Assembly: GCA_021325095.1 (NCBI GenBank)
Contig: JAJPHV010000152.1
Coordinates: 1-64,000 of the forward strand
Source of the DNA: Chloroflexota bacterium
GTDB lineage: Bacteria > Chloroflexota > Anaerolineae > Aggregatilineales > UBA2796
Direction of reading: 5' to 3'
DNA length: 64,000 bases
Within the stretch, counting starts at the first letter, position 1. Each line of letters begins with the position of its first letter. The notes below the pieces were generated by a model, which worked only from the letters and a program-made list of their open reading frames with translations, had not been told where the DNA came from and did not search any database. Positions 18,111-27,936 of the stretch are shown here, piece after piece. The position numbers and the translations under genes are program-made.

Positions 18111-18127
18111 CGCCGAATGGCGTATAG
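18111..18127. promoter_or_regulatory. CGCC-box palindrome, copy 1 (upstream of the response regulator)
   Basis: CGCCGAATGGCGTATAG, 157 bases before the GTG start of the NarL-type regulator. One mismatch from the palindrome CGCCA-NN-TGGCG seen at 22625 and 26942. Confidence 0.6.
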
Positions 18128-18283
18128 ACAAACGGGACGCTATCAACAACAATGAACGGTATCCCAGATGTGGAGAATCGGACGCAACGACGTGGAACTT
18201 TGCCCGCCCGATAAATATGCAAGGCTAAAGGGCCTGTACCACCAGTCGATTACCGTCAAACACATAGGGTGAGGTAGGACTCC

Positions 18284-18931
18284 GTGACAACACCGCCTAT
18301 CCGCGTTGTGCTGGCCGACGATCATGGCGTCGTTAGACGGGGCATTCGAGACTTTCTGGCCGAAGCGGGCGACATTGCAGTGGTCGCCGAGGCCGAAAAC
18401 GGGCTGCAAGCGTTTGATCTCGTCGCCCAGCACCAGCCAGACGTCGTGATGCTCGATATCCAGATGCCGGGCGAAAATGGGATTGAAGTCGCCCGGCGTC
18501 TGCGCGCGGATGGTCTGACACTCGGCATCTTGATTCTCACAGCGTTTGACGATCCGCCCTACATCAAAGCCGCCCTCGAAGCGGGGGCCAATGGCTACGT
18601 GTTGAAGTCATCCGATGCCGATGAAATCATCGAGGCGGTGCGCGCTGCGCATGAGGGCAAAACGATGCTCAGTGTGAAGCTGGGTGCCAGCCTGGCGAAT
18701 GTTCTTGCGAGCCGTGAGCTTGCCAGTCAACTGAGTGAGCGCGAACAAGATGTATTGAGGCTGGCGGCGCGTGGACTGACTAACAAAGCGATTGGTTTCC
18801 AGTTGTCCATCAGTGATCGAACTGTTCAGGGACACCTGGCAAAAATCTATGAAAAGCTGGGCGCGTCCAGCCGTACCGAAGCCGTGATCCGGGCCGTTCG
18901 ATTGGGGTTGATCGAGGCTCCCTCTTCCTGA
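18284..18931 (+). CDS. NarL/LuxR-family response regulator
   Basis: A 215-residue regulator with a receiver domain (phospho-acceptor D58 in 'VVMLDIQMPGENG', acidic pair D12-D13) and a LuxR-type helix-turn-helix at about 150-212 ('LSEREQDVLRLAARGLTNKA'). The GTG start follows GAGGTAGGA. The DegS-type sensor kinase on the opposite strand 2 kb downstream is the obvious partner. Both genes have a CGCC-box upstream, so this regulator is my candidate for its binding protein, including autoregulation; that is inference. Confidence 0.9.
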   Translation: MTTPPIRVVLADDHGVVRRGIRDFLAEAGDIAVVAEAENGLQAFDLVAQHQPDVVMLDIQMPGENGIEVARRLRADGLTLGILILTAFDDPPYIKAALEAGANGYVLKSSDADEIIEAVRAAHEGKTMLSVKLGASLANVLASRELASQLSEREQDVLRLAARGLTNKAIGFQLSISDRTVQGHLAKIYEKLGASSRTEAVIRAVRLGLIEAPSS

Positions 18932-18941
18932 AACAGCACCA

Positions 18942-19400
18942 ATGACGATGAGCAGACTACAGCGTAAGCTAGGGCTAATCTTCGCGCTGGCGAGCGGCAT
19001 TCTGGTTGGCTGCTCAAGTGTGCCTCCAACTGCGACGCCGACCTCCGAACGGTTGGCTCTCGGTAGGCGAATCTACGACCAGAACTGCGCATCGTGTCAC
19101 GGGGCGCAGGGACAGGGTCAGTACCCGGACGCGCCTTATAAACCGGATCAGGCTGGTCTGATCGGCGCTCCGCCGCATAACTCAAGTGGGCATACCTGGC
19201 ATCATGCCGACGGCCTGCTGTTGGATATTGTTCGCAACGGCCTAATCGTCAAAGGCTTCCAGCCGATGCCAGCCTTCGGCGACAAATTGAGCGCTGCTGA
19301 AATAGGTGCTGTGCTGGATTACATAAGGACCTGGTGGAAGCCCGATCAGTTGGAGTTTCAGGCGACAGTCAGCGCTAGATACACGCCAGCCGCTCCTTGA
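18942..19400 (+). CDS. Cytochrome c lipoprotein
   Basis: A lipobox 'LVGCSS' at the end of the signal peptide and one class I cytochrome c domain with CASCH near residue 50 and a probable axial Met in 'QPMPAFG'. A membrane-tethered electron carrier. Only 10 bases after the response regulator, so part of the same transcript. Confidence 0.85.
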   Translation: MTMSRLQRKLGLIFALASGILVGCSSVPPTATPTSERLALGRRIYDQNCASCHGAQGQGQYPDAPYKPDQAGLIGAPPHNSSGHTWHHADGLLLDIVRNGLIVKGFQPMPAFGDKLSAAEIGAVLDYIRTWWKPDQLEFQATVSARYTPAAP

Positions 19401-19469
19401 GGTTATTGACGTAGCACAGTTCGCCCGATAAACATCAAAGCCTTTACGGTATTGTCAACGGAGAATGCG

Positions 19470-20051
19470 ATGAGTGCAAGAAAAGCTGTCCCCAAGAATC
19501 CGATTTCGGTTAAGCCTTCCCATGGCATCCGTCGCTACCTTTCGATTGAGCGGCTCATCATAGGTGGCACTGTATTCTCCTCGTTGTTGATCGTTGCACT
19601 ATTGGTGATGAGCCAGCCACCGGGACTCAACGCAGACGTGGCCGACAAGAGCCAACCGGTCACAATTCAGGGCAAAGCACATATTCAGCCAGGATCATCG
19701 CATCCACGCTATGCCTCGAATCCGCCGACGTCAGGCTGGCACGATGGAGGGTCAACTGCTGATTGGGGAAATCACCTGACTGTCATACCCGACGTGACGA
19801 TGGTCCATAACCTGGAACACGGCGGCATCTGGATTTCCTACCGGGACGCAGAAGATGCGCAGACAATTACGGAACTCGAAGCCATCGTTAGTCGCTATCC
19901 AAAGAATGTGGTGCTAACGCATCGTCCAGGCAACGACAGCCGGATCGCGGTTGCCGCCTGGGGGCGGCTGCTAAAGTTAGAGTCAGTCGATAGCGCTCAG
20001 ATCTTTAACTTTATTGCACGCTATCAGCTCAAAGGACCGGAAAACGTATAG
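19470..20051 (+). CDS. DUF3105 membrane-anchored protein
   Basis: One N-terminal membrane helix (about 28-50) and a DUF3105 domain recognised by 'YASNPPTSGWHDGG' and 'VHNLEHGGIWISY'. The several invariant His residues suggest metal binding, though the function of the family is not established. Start at the ATG with GGAGA nearby. Follows the cytochrome c lipoprotein. Confidence 0.8.
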   Translation: MSARKAVPKNPISVKPSHGIRRYLSIERLIIGGTVFSSLLIVALLVMSQPPGLNADVADKSQPVTIQGKAHIQPGSSHPRYASNPPTSGWHDGGSTADWGNHLTVIPDVTMVHNLEHGGIWISYRDAEDAQTITELEAIVSRYPKNVVLTHRPGNDSRIAVAAWGRLLKLESVDSAQIFNFIARYQLKGPENV

Positions 20052-20055
20052 GGGA

Positions 20056-20877
20056 GTGTCAATAGCGTTGTTACGGGAGATTCTGGGCGCACTTCTGCTG
20101 ACCCTCGTGGTGGGTACAGTGGGCTGGTTTCGCTTACAGGCCGCGCCGCCCCCGGATGGGACATTACGGCGCGTACATATACCCATCCTGATGTACCATT
20201 ACATCAGTGTCCCGCCCGATGACGCTGATAAATTTCGCCTTGATCTATCAGTCACACCCGATAACTTCCGAGCGCAGATGAAATGGTTAAAGGAACTGGG
20301 GTACAGCACGATTACGCCTGATGATTTGGTCGCTGCATTGACAGAGGGTCATAAGCTGCCCAATCGACGCGTTTTGCTCACCTTTGACGATGGCTATGAG
20401 GATGCCTATATCAATGCGTTGCCAGTCTTGAAGGAATTTGGTTTCACAGGGACTTTTTTCATTGTCACGCGCTTCGTCGATGAAAATAGAAACGGTTATC
20501 TGACCTGGAAACAAGTAAAAGAAATGATTCATGATGGCATGTCCATCCAGAATCACAGCCGCCGACACTACGATATGCGTGGCCGCACACGCGACTGGCT
20601 GCTGTATGAAATAGTTGGCCCCCTACAAACAATTGAGGCGCAAACGGGCGTCCGTCCTCGCTACTTTTGTTACCCTTCCGGCCAATATGACCTCGAAACT
20701 ATCCGCACCCTATAGTCTGTAGGGGTGGTCGCCGCTTTCACGACAGAACACGGCGCTGATGCCTACACAGACGATATGTTGCGATTGCCCCGCATCCGTA
20801 TTCGCGGGTCAACTTCGCTTGCCCAATTGGGTCGGTTGATAACCGGAAAGCCGGACACCGGCAACCGAGGCCGTTAA
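20056..20877 (+). pseudogene. Polysaccharide deacetylase (NodB-like) interrupted by an in-frame TAG
   Basis: NodB-fold deacetylase with an N-terminal membrane anchor, 'PILMYHYIS', the catalytic motif 'LLTFDDGYEDAY', 'SIQNHSRRHYDMR' and 'RYFCYPSGQYD'. The reading frame meets TAG at 20713-20715. The same frame then continues for 53 codons with family-like sequence ('VVAAFTTEHGADAY', 'LRLPRIRIRG') to TAA at 20875. A single C-to-T change (CAG to TAG) would explain it. The truncated protein keeps the catalytic motifs but lacks the last strands. The start is taken as GTG overlapping the end of the DUF3105 gene; an upstream TTG is possible. Confidence 0.75.
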
Positions 20878-22553
20878 ATGGCGCCTGCGGCTAGGCTTAC
20901 CTCGATAAGGGTTCCTTTGCCGGGCTGCGATTGAATACGAAATTGGGCCTGCATTTGTTCGGCACGTTCAACCATGCCCATCAGCCCATAGTGGCCGCTT
21001 TGAGCCAACGTGCCAGGGCGCTCTGGAACGGCGAAGCCGCAGCCGTCATCCTGGATGCTGAGAACCACATTCTTGTCAAAACACAGTTTGACCTCGATCC
21101 GGGTGGCTTGAGCGTGTCGCAGCCCATTCGAGATCGCTTCCTGAGCGATACGGTACAGGCCCAGTTCATAGTTCGCAGGCAGGCGTCGCGGTGCGCCTTC
21201 GACGATCAAACGGATGTCAACCTTGTTGGGTTGGCTGCTTTGCGCGGTTAGCCCTTCCAGCGCCGGTGTCAGTCCCAGATTCTCAATATAGGATGGACGC
21301 ACATTCTGAAGCAACCGTCGCAGGTTTTTGATGGTTTGATCGAGCATGGTTCGCAATTGTTCCAGGTGTTCAGCGACCTTTGCCGGGTCGCGCCCCAGCA
21401 TCCGCTGTGCCATCTGCCGCTGCTGATCCAGGGCGATCAGAGCCTGGAGCGTGTCATCGTGAAGTTCACGAGACAGACGTTTGCGTTCATCTTCCTGTCC
21501 TTGAAGGATGGCGGCAATGTAGCTGTGCATTCCCATTTGCATCTGTTGGAGACGCTGCGCCATGTCATTCAGGGTTGCCTGCAATTCCCGAACTTCCTGA
21601 ACGCCGCCCACCGGTTGCCGTAGCGCCCCATAATCTCCCCAGGCCACGCGCGCTGTGGAGCGCCCAAGTCGCTGAAGTGGAAGGACAATGCGTGTCAAAC
21701 CGAACAGCAGGACACCCATCGCCAGCAGCAGCGCCGGAAGCATCGCTAATGGCGCGACCAGGGACAAGCGCAACGTTGGACTCAGGACCGCCTGCCACGG
21801 TTCTTGAACAACCACTGTCCAATTGAGCGTCTCAACGTGGCTGGAAACGGTGATCGTGTCCTGGGTGTCGTAGCGCGTGACTGGATGCTCTGCACTGCTA
21901 TACTGGACAAGCGGCGCGACAATTCCCGGCCAGTTCTTTGCATCGGTGCCGACGGCAGCTCCTGCCGAATCTTGCAGAATGTGTCCATCGTCGGCTGCCA
22001 GATAGACGCGAACCTGCGGATTGTTGCGCATAATGCCCATGGTCCCTGGCACATTGAGACTGGTGAGCGAGATGGCTCCGAACAGGGCGATGTCCCCGTT
22101 TACGCTCTGCGCAGTCACGATCACGAGAGGGGTCCGCGCCTCGTGCTCGACGACCCAGGGACCGGCTGCACTGCGCAAGCTAGATTCCCAGGCCATTCCT
22201 GGCTGCCAGGATGCGATCACTGCCCCCTGCCTGTCGACGGCTACAAGCCCGCCGTCGAATACAGAACGGACCGCTCGCTCGTTTTGCAGAATGCTCTCCA
22301 AAGTTAGCCCGTCGGCCAGCCGGTCAGCGATCACTTGAAGGACAAGCCGCCGCTGGGCGAAGCGATCCGCCAGTACTTCAGCCGCTGCTTGCACGGCGCG
22401 CTCGTCACGTTCTCCAACAAGCATGTGCATAGCACTCTCGTGAAGGGAAATCCCTGCATAGCCCACGCCGACCAGCAGAAGAATGACCGGCACCACGAAG
22501 AGGGCCAAAAGCTGGATAAGTAGACTGCGCGGACGGGTCAAAAGGGATGCCAT
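20874..22553 (-). CDS. DegS/NarX-type sensor histidine kinase
   Basis: The N-terminal helix (about 12-35), a large extracellular sensor region (about 35-270), a second helix and HAMP (about 275-350) lead into a HisKA_3 dimerisation helix with H365 ('SRELHDDTLQAL') and a HATPase domain ('ISNGLRHA', 'DDGCGF', 'GLMGMVER'). Pairs with LuxR-type regulators such as the one at 18284. Divergent from the multicopper oxidase with the CGCC-box in between, which suggests feedback control. Copper or redox stress is a likely signal, by context only. Confidence 0.85.
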   Translation of the reverse strand: MASLLTRPRSLLIQLLALFVVPVILLLVGVGYAGISLHESAMHMLVGERDERAVQAAAEVLADRFAQRRLVLQVIADRLADGLTLESILQNERAVRSVFDGGLVAVDRQGAVIASWQPGMAWESSLRSAAGPWVVEHEARTPLVIVTAQSVNGDIALFGAISLTSLNVPGTMGIMRNNPQVRVYLAADDGHILQDSAGAAVGTDAKNWPGIVAPLVQYSSAEHPVTRYDTQDTITVSSHVETLNWTVVVQEPWQAVLSPTLRLSLVAPLAMLPALLLAMGVLLFGLTRIVLPLQRLGRSTARVAWGDYGALRQPVGGVQEVRELQATLNDMAQRLQQMQMGMHSYIAAILQGQEDERKRLSRELHDDTLQALIALDQQRQMAQRMLGRDPAKVAEHLEQLRTMLDQTIKNLRRLLQNVRPSYIENLGLTPALEGLTAQSSQPNKVDIRLIVEGAPRRLPANYELGLYRIAQEAISNGLRHAQATRIEVKLCFDKNVVLSIQDDGCGFAVPERPGTLAQSGHYGLMGMVERAEQMQAQFRIQSQPGKGTLIEVSLAAGAI

Positions 22554-22624
22554 GACCTGTAAACCTCTCATTGGCTGCGACACGCCTAAGCTTACAGTAT
22601 CCGATGATACCCAGGCCAAGAATG

Positions 22625-22641
22625 CGCCAAATGGCGTATAG
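22625..22641. promoter_or_regulatory. CGCC-box palindrome, copy 2 (kinase / multicopper oxidase divergent promoter)
   Basis: CGCCAAATGGCGTATAG with a perfect CGCCA-AA-TGGCG core, 79 bases before the oxidase ATG and 72 bases before the kinase ATG. Confidence 0.65.
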
Positions 22642-22719
22642 ACGGCGGCGCACGGAGAGGACACAATTTTCAGACGTGAGCCAACTTCTTAGTACCAAAT
22701 TGAATTCAGGAGATAGTCG

Positions 22720-23955
22720 ATGAGAGACATTCGGCAGCGGCACGAAAATGGGATTCGGCCTTCTAAGGCAGGATTTTGGGCAAATGTATTGGCCCTCGCA
22801 GTCCTGATTGGGTTAGTCTCAATCTTTGGCCTTGTGCCTTCTGCCATCGCGCAATCACCCACTGCTACGCCAACTGCGGGGAGTGCCGATCATAACGCGC
22901 ATCACCCGACTGCTACCCCTCCGCCCGACACAATCGGAACGCCAAGTGCCACGCCAGGAACGAATGGGATGGATATGGGCGGGATGATGGGCGGTACAGG
23001 TACTCCTGGAATGGGTGGCATGAATATGGGCGGTCACGATATAGGGGCAGTGGATGGAAGCGACGCGCCCGCCGCACCTAAAGACGCGCGAGGTGGACAG
23101 CGTCTCGAACCCAAGCTGGTCGGTGGTGTCAAAGAGTTCAGCCTGACTGTCCAGAAAGTACGCTGGCATATTCTGCCTGATGTCGAAGTTGTGGCCTATA
23201 CCTACAATGGGACAGTCCCCGGCCCAGAAATTCGCGTCACGGAAGGTGATCGGGTACGTATTCTCGTCACGAACACGCTGAAAGAACCGACCGTCGTTCA
23301 TTGGCACGGGATGCAAATCCCGAACGACCAGGATGGCGCAGCCGACGTGACCCAGCCGCCGATCAAGCCTGGCGAGACATTCACCTATGAGTGGAAAGTT
23401 CCCAACACGCCCGGCACGTACTTTTACCATACCCATTTTGAGGGCGACAAACAGCAAACGCTTGGCCTATACGGTGCGCTCATTATCGAATCGAAACAGC
23501 CAAAGGTGAAATATGACGCCGAATATACGGTCATGCTCGGCGAGTGGACGGTCAAAGACGGCAAAACCTATCCGTCTATGGACATGGAAGGTGCATTACC
23601 CAACTACTTCACGATTAATGGTCACAGCTACCCCTCAACGGACACCCTTAATGTCAAGGTGGGCCAGCGTGTCCTGATCCGCTTCATCGGTTCCGGCCAG
23701 TTTATTCACCCGATGCACCTGCACGGCCAGCCTTTTAAGATTGTCGGCACAGATGGCAACCCGGTGCCTGAAGCGGCTCAACTCACTAAGGACACGGTGC
23801 TTGTGGGGCCAGGAGAGCGGTACGATGTCGCGTTTACAGCGCGTGCGCCTGGCAAGTGGCTGCTGCACTGCCACATCAACCACCATATCACGAACGATGG
23901 CAAAGAAGTTAACGGAGGTGGCGGCCTGGTCATGGTGGTCAATGTAACCCCCTGA
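22720..23955 (+). CDS. Two-domain multicopper oxidase
   Basis: Oxidises Cu(I) or another small reductant with O2 outside the membrane. A signal peptide, a Met/Gly/His-rich segment (about 55-105) that looks like a copper-binding extension, then two cupredoxin domains. All four copper-ligand motifs are present: HWHG (H194, H196), HTH (H237, H239), HPMHLHG (H330, H333, H335) and HCHINHH (H383, C384, H385, H389). At 411 residues it is the short two-domain form. AGGAGA precedes the ATG. Its place in the CGCC-box set suggests induction by the two-component system. Confidence 0.9.
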   Translation: MRDIRQRHENGIRPSKAGFWANVLALAVLIGLVSIFGLVPSAIAQSPTATPTAGSADHNAHHPTATPPPDTIGTPSATPGTNGMDMGGMMGGTGTPGMGGMNMGGHDIGAVDGSDAPAAPKDARGGQRLEPKLVGGVKEFSLTVQKVRWHILPDVEVVAYTYNGTVPGPEIRVTEGDRVRILVTNTLKEPTVVHWHGMQIPNDQDGAADVTQPPIKPGETFTYEWKVPNTPGTYFYHTHFEGDKQQTLGLYGALIIESKQPKVKYDAEYTVMLGEWTVKDGKTYPSMDMEGALPNYFTINGHSYPSTDTLNVKVGQRVLIRFIGSGQFIHPMHLHGQPFKIVGTDGNPVPEAAQLTKDTVLVGPGERYDVAFTARAPGKWLLHCHINHHITNDGKEVNGGGGLVMVVNVTP

Positions 23956-23977
23956 ACAACCCACCTTCGATTTTAGT

Positions 23978-24045
23978 GGCTGTGTTGTCGAGATGCGCTG
24001 TTAGACGCTGTTTCGGGGCCAAATTCCGGTTCTCGCAACACAGCC
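23978..24045 (+). terminator. Long stem-loop after the multicopper oxidase
   Basis: GGCTGTGTTG (23978-23987) pairs with CAACACAGCC (24036-24045), with a further CGAGA/TCTCG pairing inside. An A-rich stretch and then a T run follow within 35 bases. Probable transcription end or leader structure for the next gene. Confidence 0.45.
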
Positions 24046-24120
24046 GACGAAAAATGGGCTGATTTTTTGAAGGTTAAGAATGAATATTAGCCAGTACGAG
24101 GCGATTAATCGGGGGCAATT

Positions 24121-25614
24121 ATGCGTAGTACCCGGCTTGGAATAATACTCTTCTGTATATTTGTGCTGGTGTTCAGTGGCTTACCAAGCAATGTACGCAA
24201 TGTGGAGGCTCAGTCTGGCGGCACATGCAGCCCATTTTCACCGCCCACACTGAGCGCTGTTAAGCAGTTGTGTGGTGGCTTAACAGCTAACAGCGTGTGC
24301 TTTGGCAGTGATTCGATAAAAGTCACACTTGCCAGTTCGTCCACTTCCGTCTCCAAATCGAAGGGCGAACATATGGATCTGGCGGTTCTCTCCACACTGG
24401 CAACTTCGTCGAGCAATTCAGAGAGCTCAAACAATGGGATTGCTATCCTTGATATTGAGGCCGATCTACCTGTCGAGAGGAAGGGAATCACCGCTGTCTT
24501 GTTTGGTGATGCCAACCTTACGTTAGATGCCCGCACAAGTGCGGCTGAACCGAAAAGCCCATTGCCAGCCTTTACGCTTGCGACCGGGGACCCCGCGATA
24601 TGTAATGGCTCAACCTCATCAGGCTTGCTGTTGCAGCTATCCGGTGAGCAGACGGCCCATCTGCTCGTCAACGGCGCGGCACTCTCGTTGTCGGCGGCTA
24701 CCCTGTATGTTCGCGCAACACCCAAAGATCATCTAGAAATTGCAGCCATAACTGGTTCGACAACAGTGACCGCTCAGGGAAGTACAGTCTCCCTCAAAGC
24801 CGCTGAATGGACACGAATGCGGCTGGGAGGTCAGGACGGCTTGGCGGTGGTTTCTGCCCCATCCCCAAAAGCCGCTTATCCTTTTGCCTTCGTGGATGGC
24901 ACACCGGTCATGGCGCTCGCGTCGGATGTCCCCTGTACGGTGGGTTTACCAACCGACAATAAAGCGCGAGTAACTGTTCGCGTTGGCCCCGGCCAGGAAC
25001 GCGGCTCCTTATTTTTCATGCGACCCGACTCAAGTTACCGGGTTGTCGGCTGGGCCAGCGACTCTAAAGGATCTCCCTGGTGGAGCATAGATGCATATGG
25101 CCGAGCGCAGGCATGGGTCGAGCAGGCCGCCGTCCATACCCTCGGCAAATGCGACCAGGTGGCGCAGGTCGCAGCACCTCCAGTCATTGTGGCAGTGCCG
25201 CCCGGTGACGCGGGCAGCGATAGCGGCCCAACGAACACTGATACTGGCGCACAGGGCTTTGCGCCAAACACCGCAACCATTTGGAACGTCAATCCCGGCC
25301 TCGATAAGCCAGTCGGTGACTGCCCCGCCGACGTGGCCCCAATCAACTACTGCCCCTCACTGGTCGCGCTATCTCCGAAAGGGAGTGGCCTCCTGTGGAA
25401 GGGTCAGGAGTTGACGCCGTACTTTATGTACCGCGTGCGCGAAAATGTATATTCATACTCAGGTCCTGCTCCCGAAGCGCTCGGCCCTGGCACGATCAAG
25501 CTGACGCTCGTGTTCACCAGCCCAAATACCTGGACGACGACCCGCATTCTGACATTAAGCAGCGCCCCTGCTTGTCAGCACTTTTATACATTTACTGGCA
25601 CGTTCCTACGTTAA
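24121..25614 (+). CDS. Large secreted protein with FecR-like and SH3-like regions
   Basis: A clear signal peptide, then Ser-rich beta-structured regions. The middle (about 110-250) resembles FecR-type anti-sigma/carbohydrate-type folds ('LTLDARTSA...', 'GSTVSLKAAEWTRM'). About 280-345 looks like a bacterial SH3 domain ('KARVTVRVGPGQERGSL'), and a C-terminal beta domain follows a Pro/Gly linker. Likely acts at the cell surface. Function unknown. Such SH3 architectures are common in Chloroflexota. Confidence 0.7.
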   Translation: MRSTRLGIILFCIFVLVFSGLPSNVRNVEAQSGGTCSPFSPPTLSAVKQLCGGLTANSVCFGSDSIKVTLASSSTSVSKSKGEHMDLAVLSTLATSSSNSESSNNGIAILDIEADLPVERKGITAVLFGDANLTLDARTSAAEPKSPLPAFTLATGDPAICNGSTSSGLLLQLSGEQTAHLLVNGAALSLSAATLYVRATPKDHLEIAAITGSTTVTAQGSTVSLKAAEWTRMRLGGQDGLAVVSAPSPKAAYPFAFVDGTPVMALASDVPCTVGLPTDNKARVTVRVGPGQERGSLFFMRPDSSYRVVGWASDSKGSPWWSIDAYGRAQAWVEQAAVHTLGKCDQVAQVAAPPVIVAVPPGDAGSDSGPTNTDTGAQGFAPNTATIWNVNPGLDKPVGDCPADVAPINYCPSLVALSPKGSGLLWKGQELTPYFMYRVRENVYSYSGPAPEALGPGTIKLTLVFTSPNTWTTTRILTLSSAPACQHFYTFTGTFLR

Positions 25615-25635
25615 CAGATTACGAGGAGACCGCTC

Positions 25636-26798
25636 ATGATGCGACGATCCGCCTTATTCATCCTCATAATCCTGGTAACCATGGCGCTCCTTATTACCAG
25701 CCGAATGCCTGGACGACTGTCGAACTCAATCTGCGTGTCGGCCCAGGACGCAACTTCGATTCAATTACGAGCCTTCCGATGAATACTGCGGTTGTGCTTG
25801 AGGCCCGTAACAGCGACACGGCCTGGGTACTTGTACATGTCGTTGATAGTGGCGTTCGCGGTTGGGCCAAGACGACCCTATTGAAAATTGCGCCCGGTGT
25901 CAGTATTTACCGCCTTCCGATCAGCGATGCCCAGATCGTGCCTGGTGCAGGAAACGCTGTTGGTACACCGCCAGCGCCGACGCCCGGCCCGGTCCCAACG
26001 GTTGTCCTGGATCGCAATCTGACTGCGCCAATCCTCCCACAGATCACCACTTCAATGCGCTATCAGGCCCGTCTGATTCGCCAGAAGGGTCAACAACTCG
26101 GCAACAACCCCGCCGTTTTCTCGAAAGTCGGAGACTGTATGACCGACTACTGGGCCTTCCTTGACCCATTCGGCTACGGAACCTACGACTTGGGCAAATA
26201 CGGCAATCTTCTCGGCGCCATTCAGCGCTTCTCGACGCCGCTCCGTGACGGAGTACCCAACTCCTGGAGTGCTAAAAGCGCTGCTGCGCATAACGGCTTT
26301 AACTCCAGTGCGGTGCTTGATCCCCAATGGGCTGACCCGTCGATCTGTCTTAAGGGTGAGTCGCCGCTGCAATGTGAGTACCGCCTGAATAAGCCCGGCA
26401 TCGCCGTTATTATGTTCGGCACGGCGGATGTGTTGGTCATGACGCCGCGCGAGTATAACTATTACCTGCGTGAGATTGTCAAGGAAACAATGGATCGCGG
26501 GATTCTGCCGGTACTCAGCACTTTCCCAGAAAATCTCGCTGTGCGCGAGAAAGCCAAGCAAATCAATCAGGTTGTTCTAACCATCGCCAAAGAGAAGAAC
26601 ATTCCGGTGATGAATTTGCAAGCGGCGCTAGAAGGATTACCGAACAACGGCATCGACAGCGACGGGATTCACCTGACAGTGCCTCCCGAAGCGCGTACCG
26701 CGTTCTTTTCCGACGAAAACATGAAATACGGCTACACCATCCGTAATCTGGTTACTTTGCAAACGCTGGATATCGTTTGGCGAGAGCTTATGCGCTAG
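25636..26798 (+). pseudogene. Secreted SH3 plus SGNH-hydrolase protein with a probable frameshift after the signal peptide
   Basis: An ATG with GAGGAG upstream encodes a good signal peptide (MMRRSALFILIILVTMALL). That frame runs into a stop near codon 50. The neighbouring frame contains an SH3 domain ('VELNLRVGPGRNFDSITSL') and an SGNH/GDSL-type esterase domain to 26798 ('VGDCMTDYW', 'FGTADV', 'DSDGIHL'). The junction falls around 25680-25730. Either a one-base indel broke the gene, or the domain frame uses an internal start and is cytoplasmic, which is unlikely for this domain pair. A sequencing error is possible. Confidence 0.6.
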
Positions 26799-26941
26799 AT
26801 CAATATCGGGCCGAGAGAATTTCGCTATGGACACAGGATACTTCACCATCCCACGACCAGTTGATCTGCCAGGAGTCACGCCATCCCCAGCGGCGAATTG
26901 CTTCTTTCTAGACTTTTACACCGGGGAGTGGCATAGGAACA

Positions 26942-26958
26942 CGCCATTTGGCGTATTG
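26942..26958. promoter_or_regulatory. CGCC-box palindrome, copy 3 (upstream of the DsbA-like gene)
   Basis: CGCCATTTGGCGTATTG with a perfect CGCCA-TT-TGGCG core. It lies 70 bases before the ATG of the thioredoxin-fold gene. Confidence 0.65.
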
Positions 26959-27027
26959 TCGGGGTACACCAGTTCCGCTATTGTAGGCTGAGACCTGGAT
27001 CGATGTGATGTGGAGAAATATGCGGCT

Positions 27028-27930
27028 ATGGCTGATGTCAACGCTTCATTAGATTCCGCCGACGCAAATCGAAATCAATCATTGGAGCCGATAAGGCTTC
27101 CCAATGAACCCACAAGTCGTTCCGAACCGCCGCAGGATGTCATCGTCATTAGCCGCACGACCCTGGGCTACATGGTGTTTGCTTTCATCCTCTTCTTAGG
27201 CGCATACGTGGCGGGTTGGGTGATGGGCACGCAGTCCGGTGAAGCGGCATCTGTCGTCCGAACCGCTGTTAAGGAAGCCGTTGCAACGACTATTGCGCAA
27301 CTTCCCGGCAGTGGCGACAGCGTGGCAGCCGCGCAGCCACAACAGCCACCTACTCAAGACCCGAATCAGCGTTTCAGCGTCAGCATAGAAAACAATCCGA
27401 CAATCGGCCCCGACAATGCCCCGGTCACCATCATCGAATTCAGCGATTTCCAGTGTCCATTCTGCAAACGCTTCCACGATACAACGCTCCCTGTGCTGTT
27501 GAAAAAATACGAAGGCAAAATCCGGTTCGCCTATCGGGATTTCCCCATCAGTTCGATCCATCCTTACGCTCAAGGCGCGGCGGAAGCCGCCGAGTGCGCC
27601 TACGCTCAGAATAAGTTCTGGGATTATCACGACCTGCTGTTTCAAGATCAGCAGCGGTTGACTGCCGATGATCTGCTGACTTATGCCAAGCAGTTGAAGC
27701 TAGACATGACCGCCTTCAAGGACTGCCTTGACAGCAGGAAATACGCCCAAGAAGTACAGAGCGACTACCAGGCCGGGTTGACCTTGAGTATAAATGGGAC
27801 TCCGACTTTCTTCGTGAATGGGCGAATGTTGGTGGGCGCACAACCGCTGGAAGTCTTCACCTCTTACATTGATGCCGAACTGGCTGCCGCAAATGCATCC
27901 GTCACAGCCACGCCGAAAGCTGCATCCTGA
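27028..27930 (+). CDS. DsbA-like membrane-anchored thiol oxidoreductase
   Basis: An N-terminal cytoplasmic stretch, one membrane helix (about 45-65), a Pro/Gln linker and a thioredoxin_4/DsbA fold with active site C143-P-F-C146. A cis-Pro region ('NGTPTFFVNGRML') is visible. Predicted to oxidise or shuffle thiols of exported proteins. The ATG with GGAGA upstream is preferred over the GTG six codons earlier. The TlpA-like gene follows within 7 bases, and CcdA (now disrupted) lies further on, so this was one redox pathway. Confidence 0.85.
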   Translation: MADVNASLDSADANRNQSLEPIRLPNEPTSRSEPPQDVIVISRTTLGYMVFAFILFLGAYVAGWVMGTQSGEAASVVRTAVKEAVATTIAQLPGSGDSVAAAQPQQPPTQDPNQRFSVSIENNPTIGPDNAPVTIIEFSDFQCPFCKRFHDTTLPVLLKKYEGKIRFAYRDFPISSIHPYAQGAAEAAECAYAQNKFWDYHDLLFQDQQRLTADDLLTYAKQLKLDMTAFKDCLDSRKYAQEVQSDYQAGLTLSINGTPTFFVNGRMLVGAQPLEVFTSYIDAELAAANASVTATPKAAS

Positions 27931-27936
27931 GGCGCT

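Noticed and set aside
20713-20715. TAG as a pyrrolysine or programmed readthrough codon
   Set aside because: No Pyl machinery or readthrough signal is visible and other genes do not use internal TAG. A point mutation is simpler.
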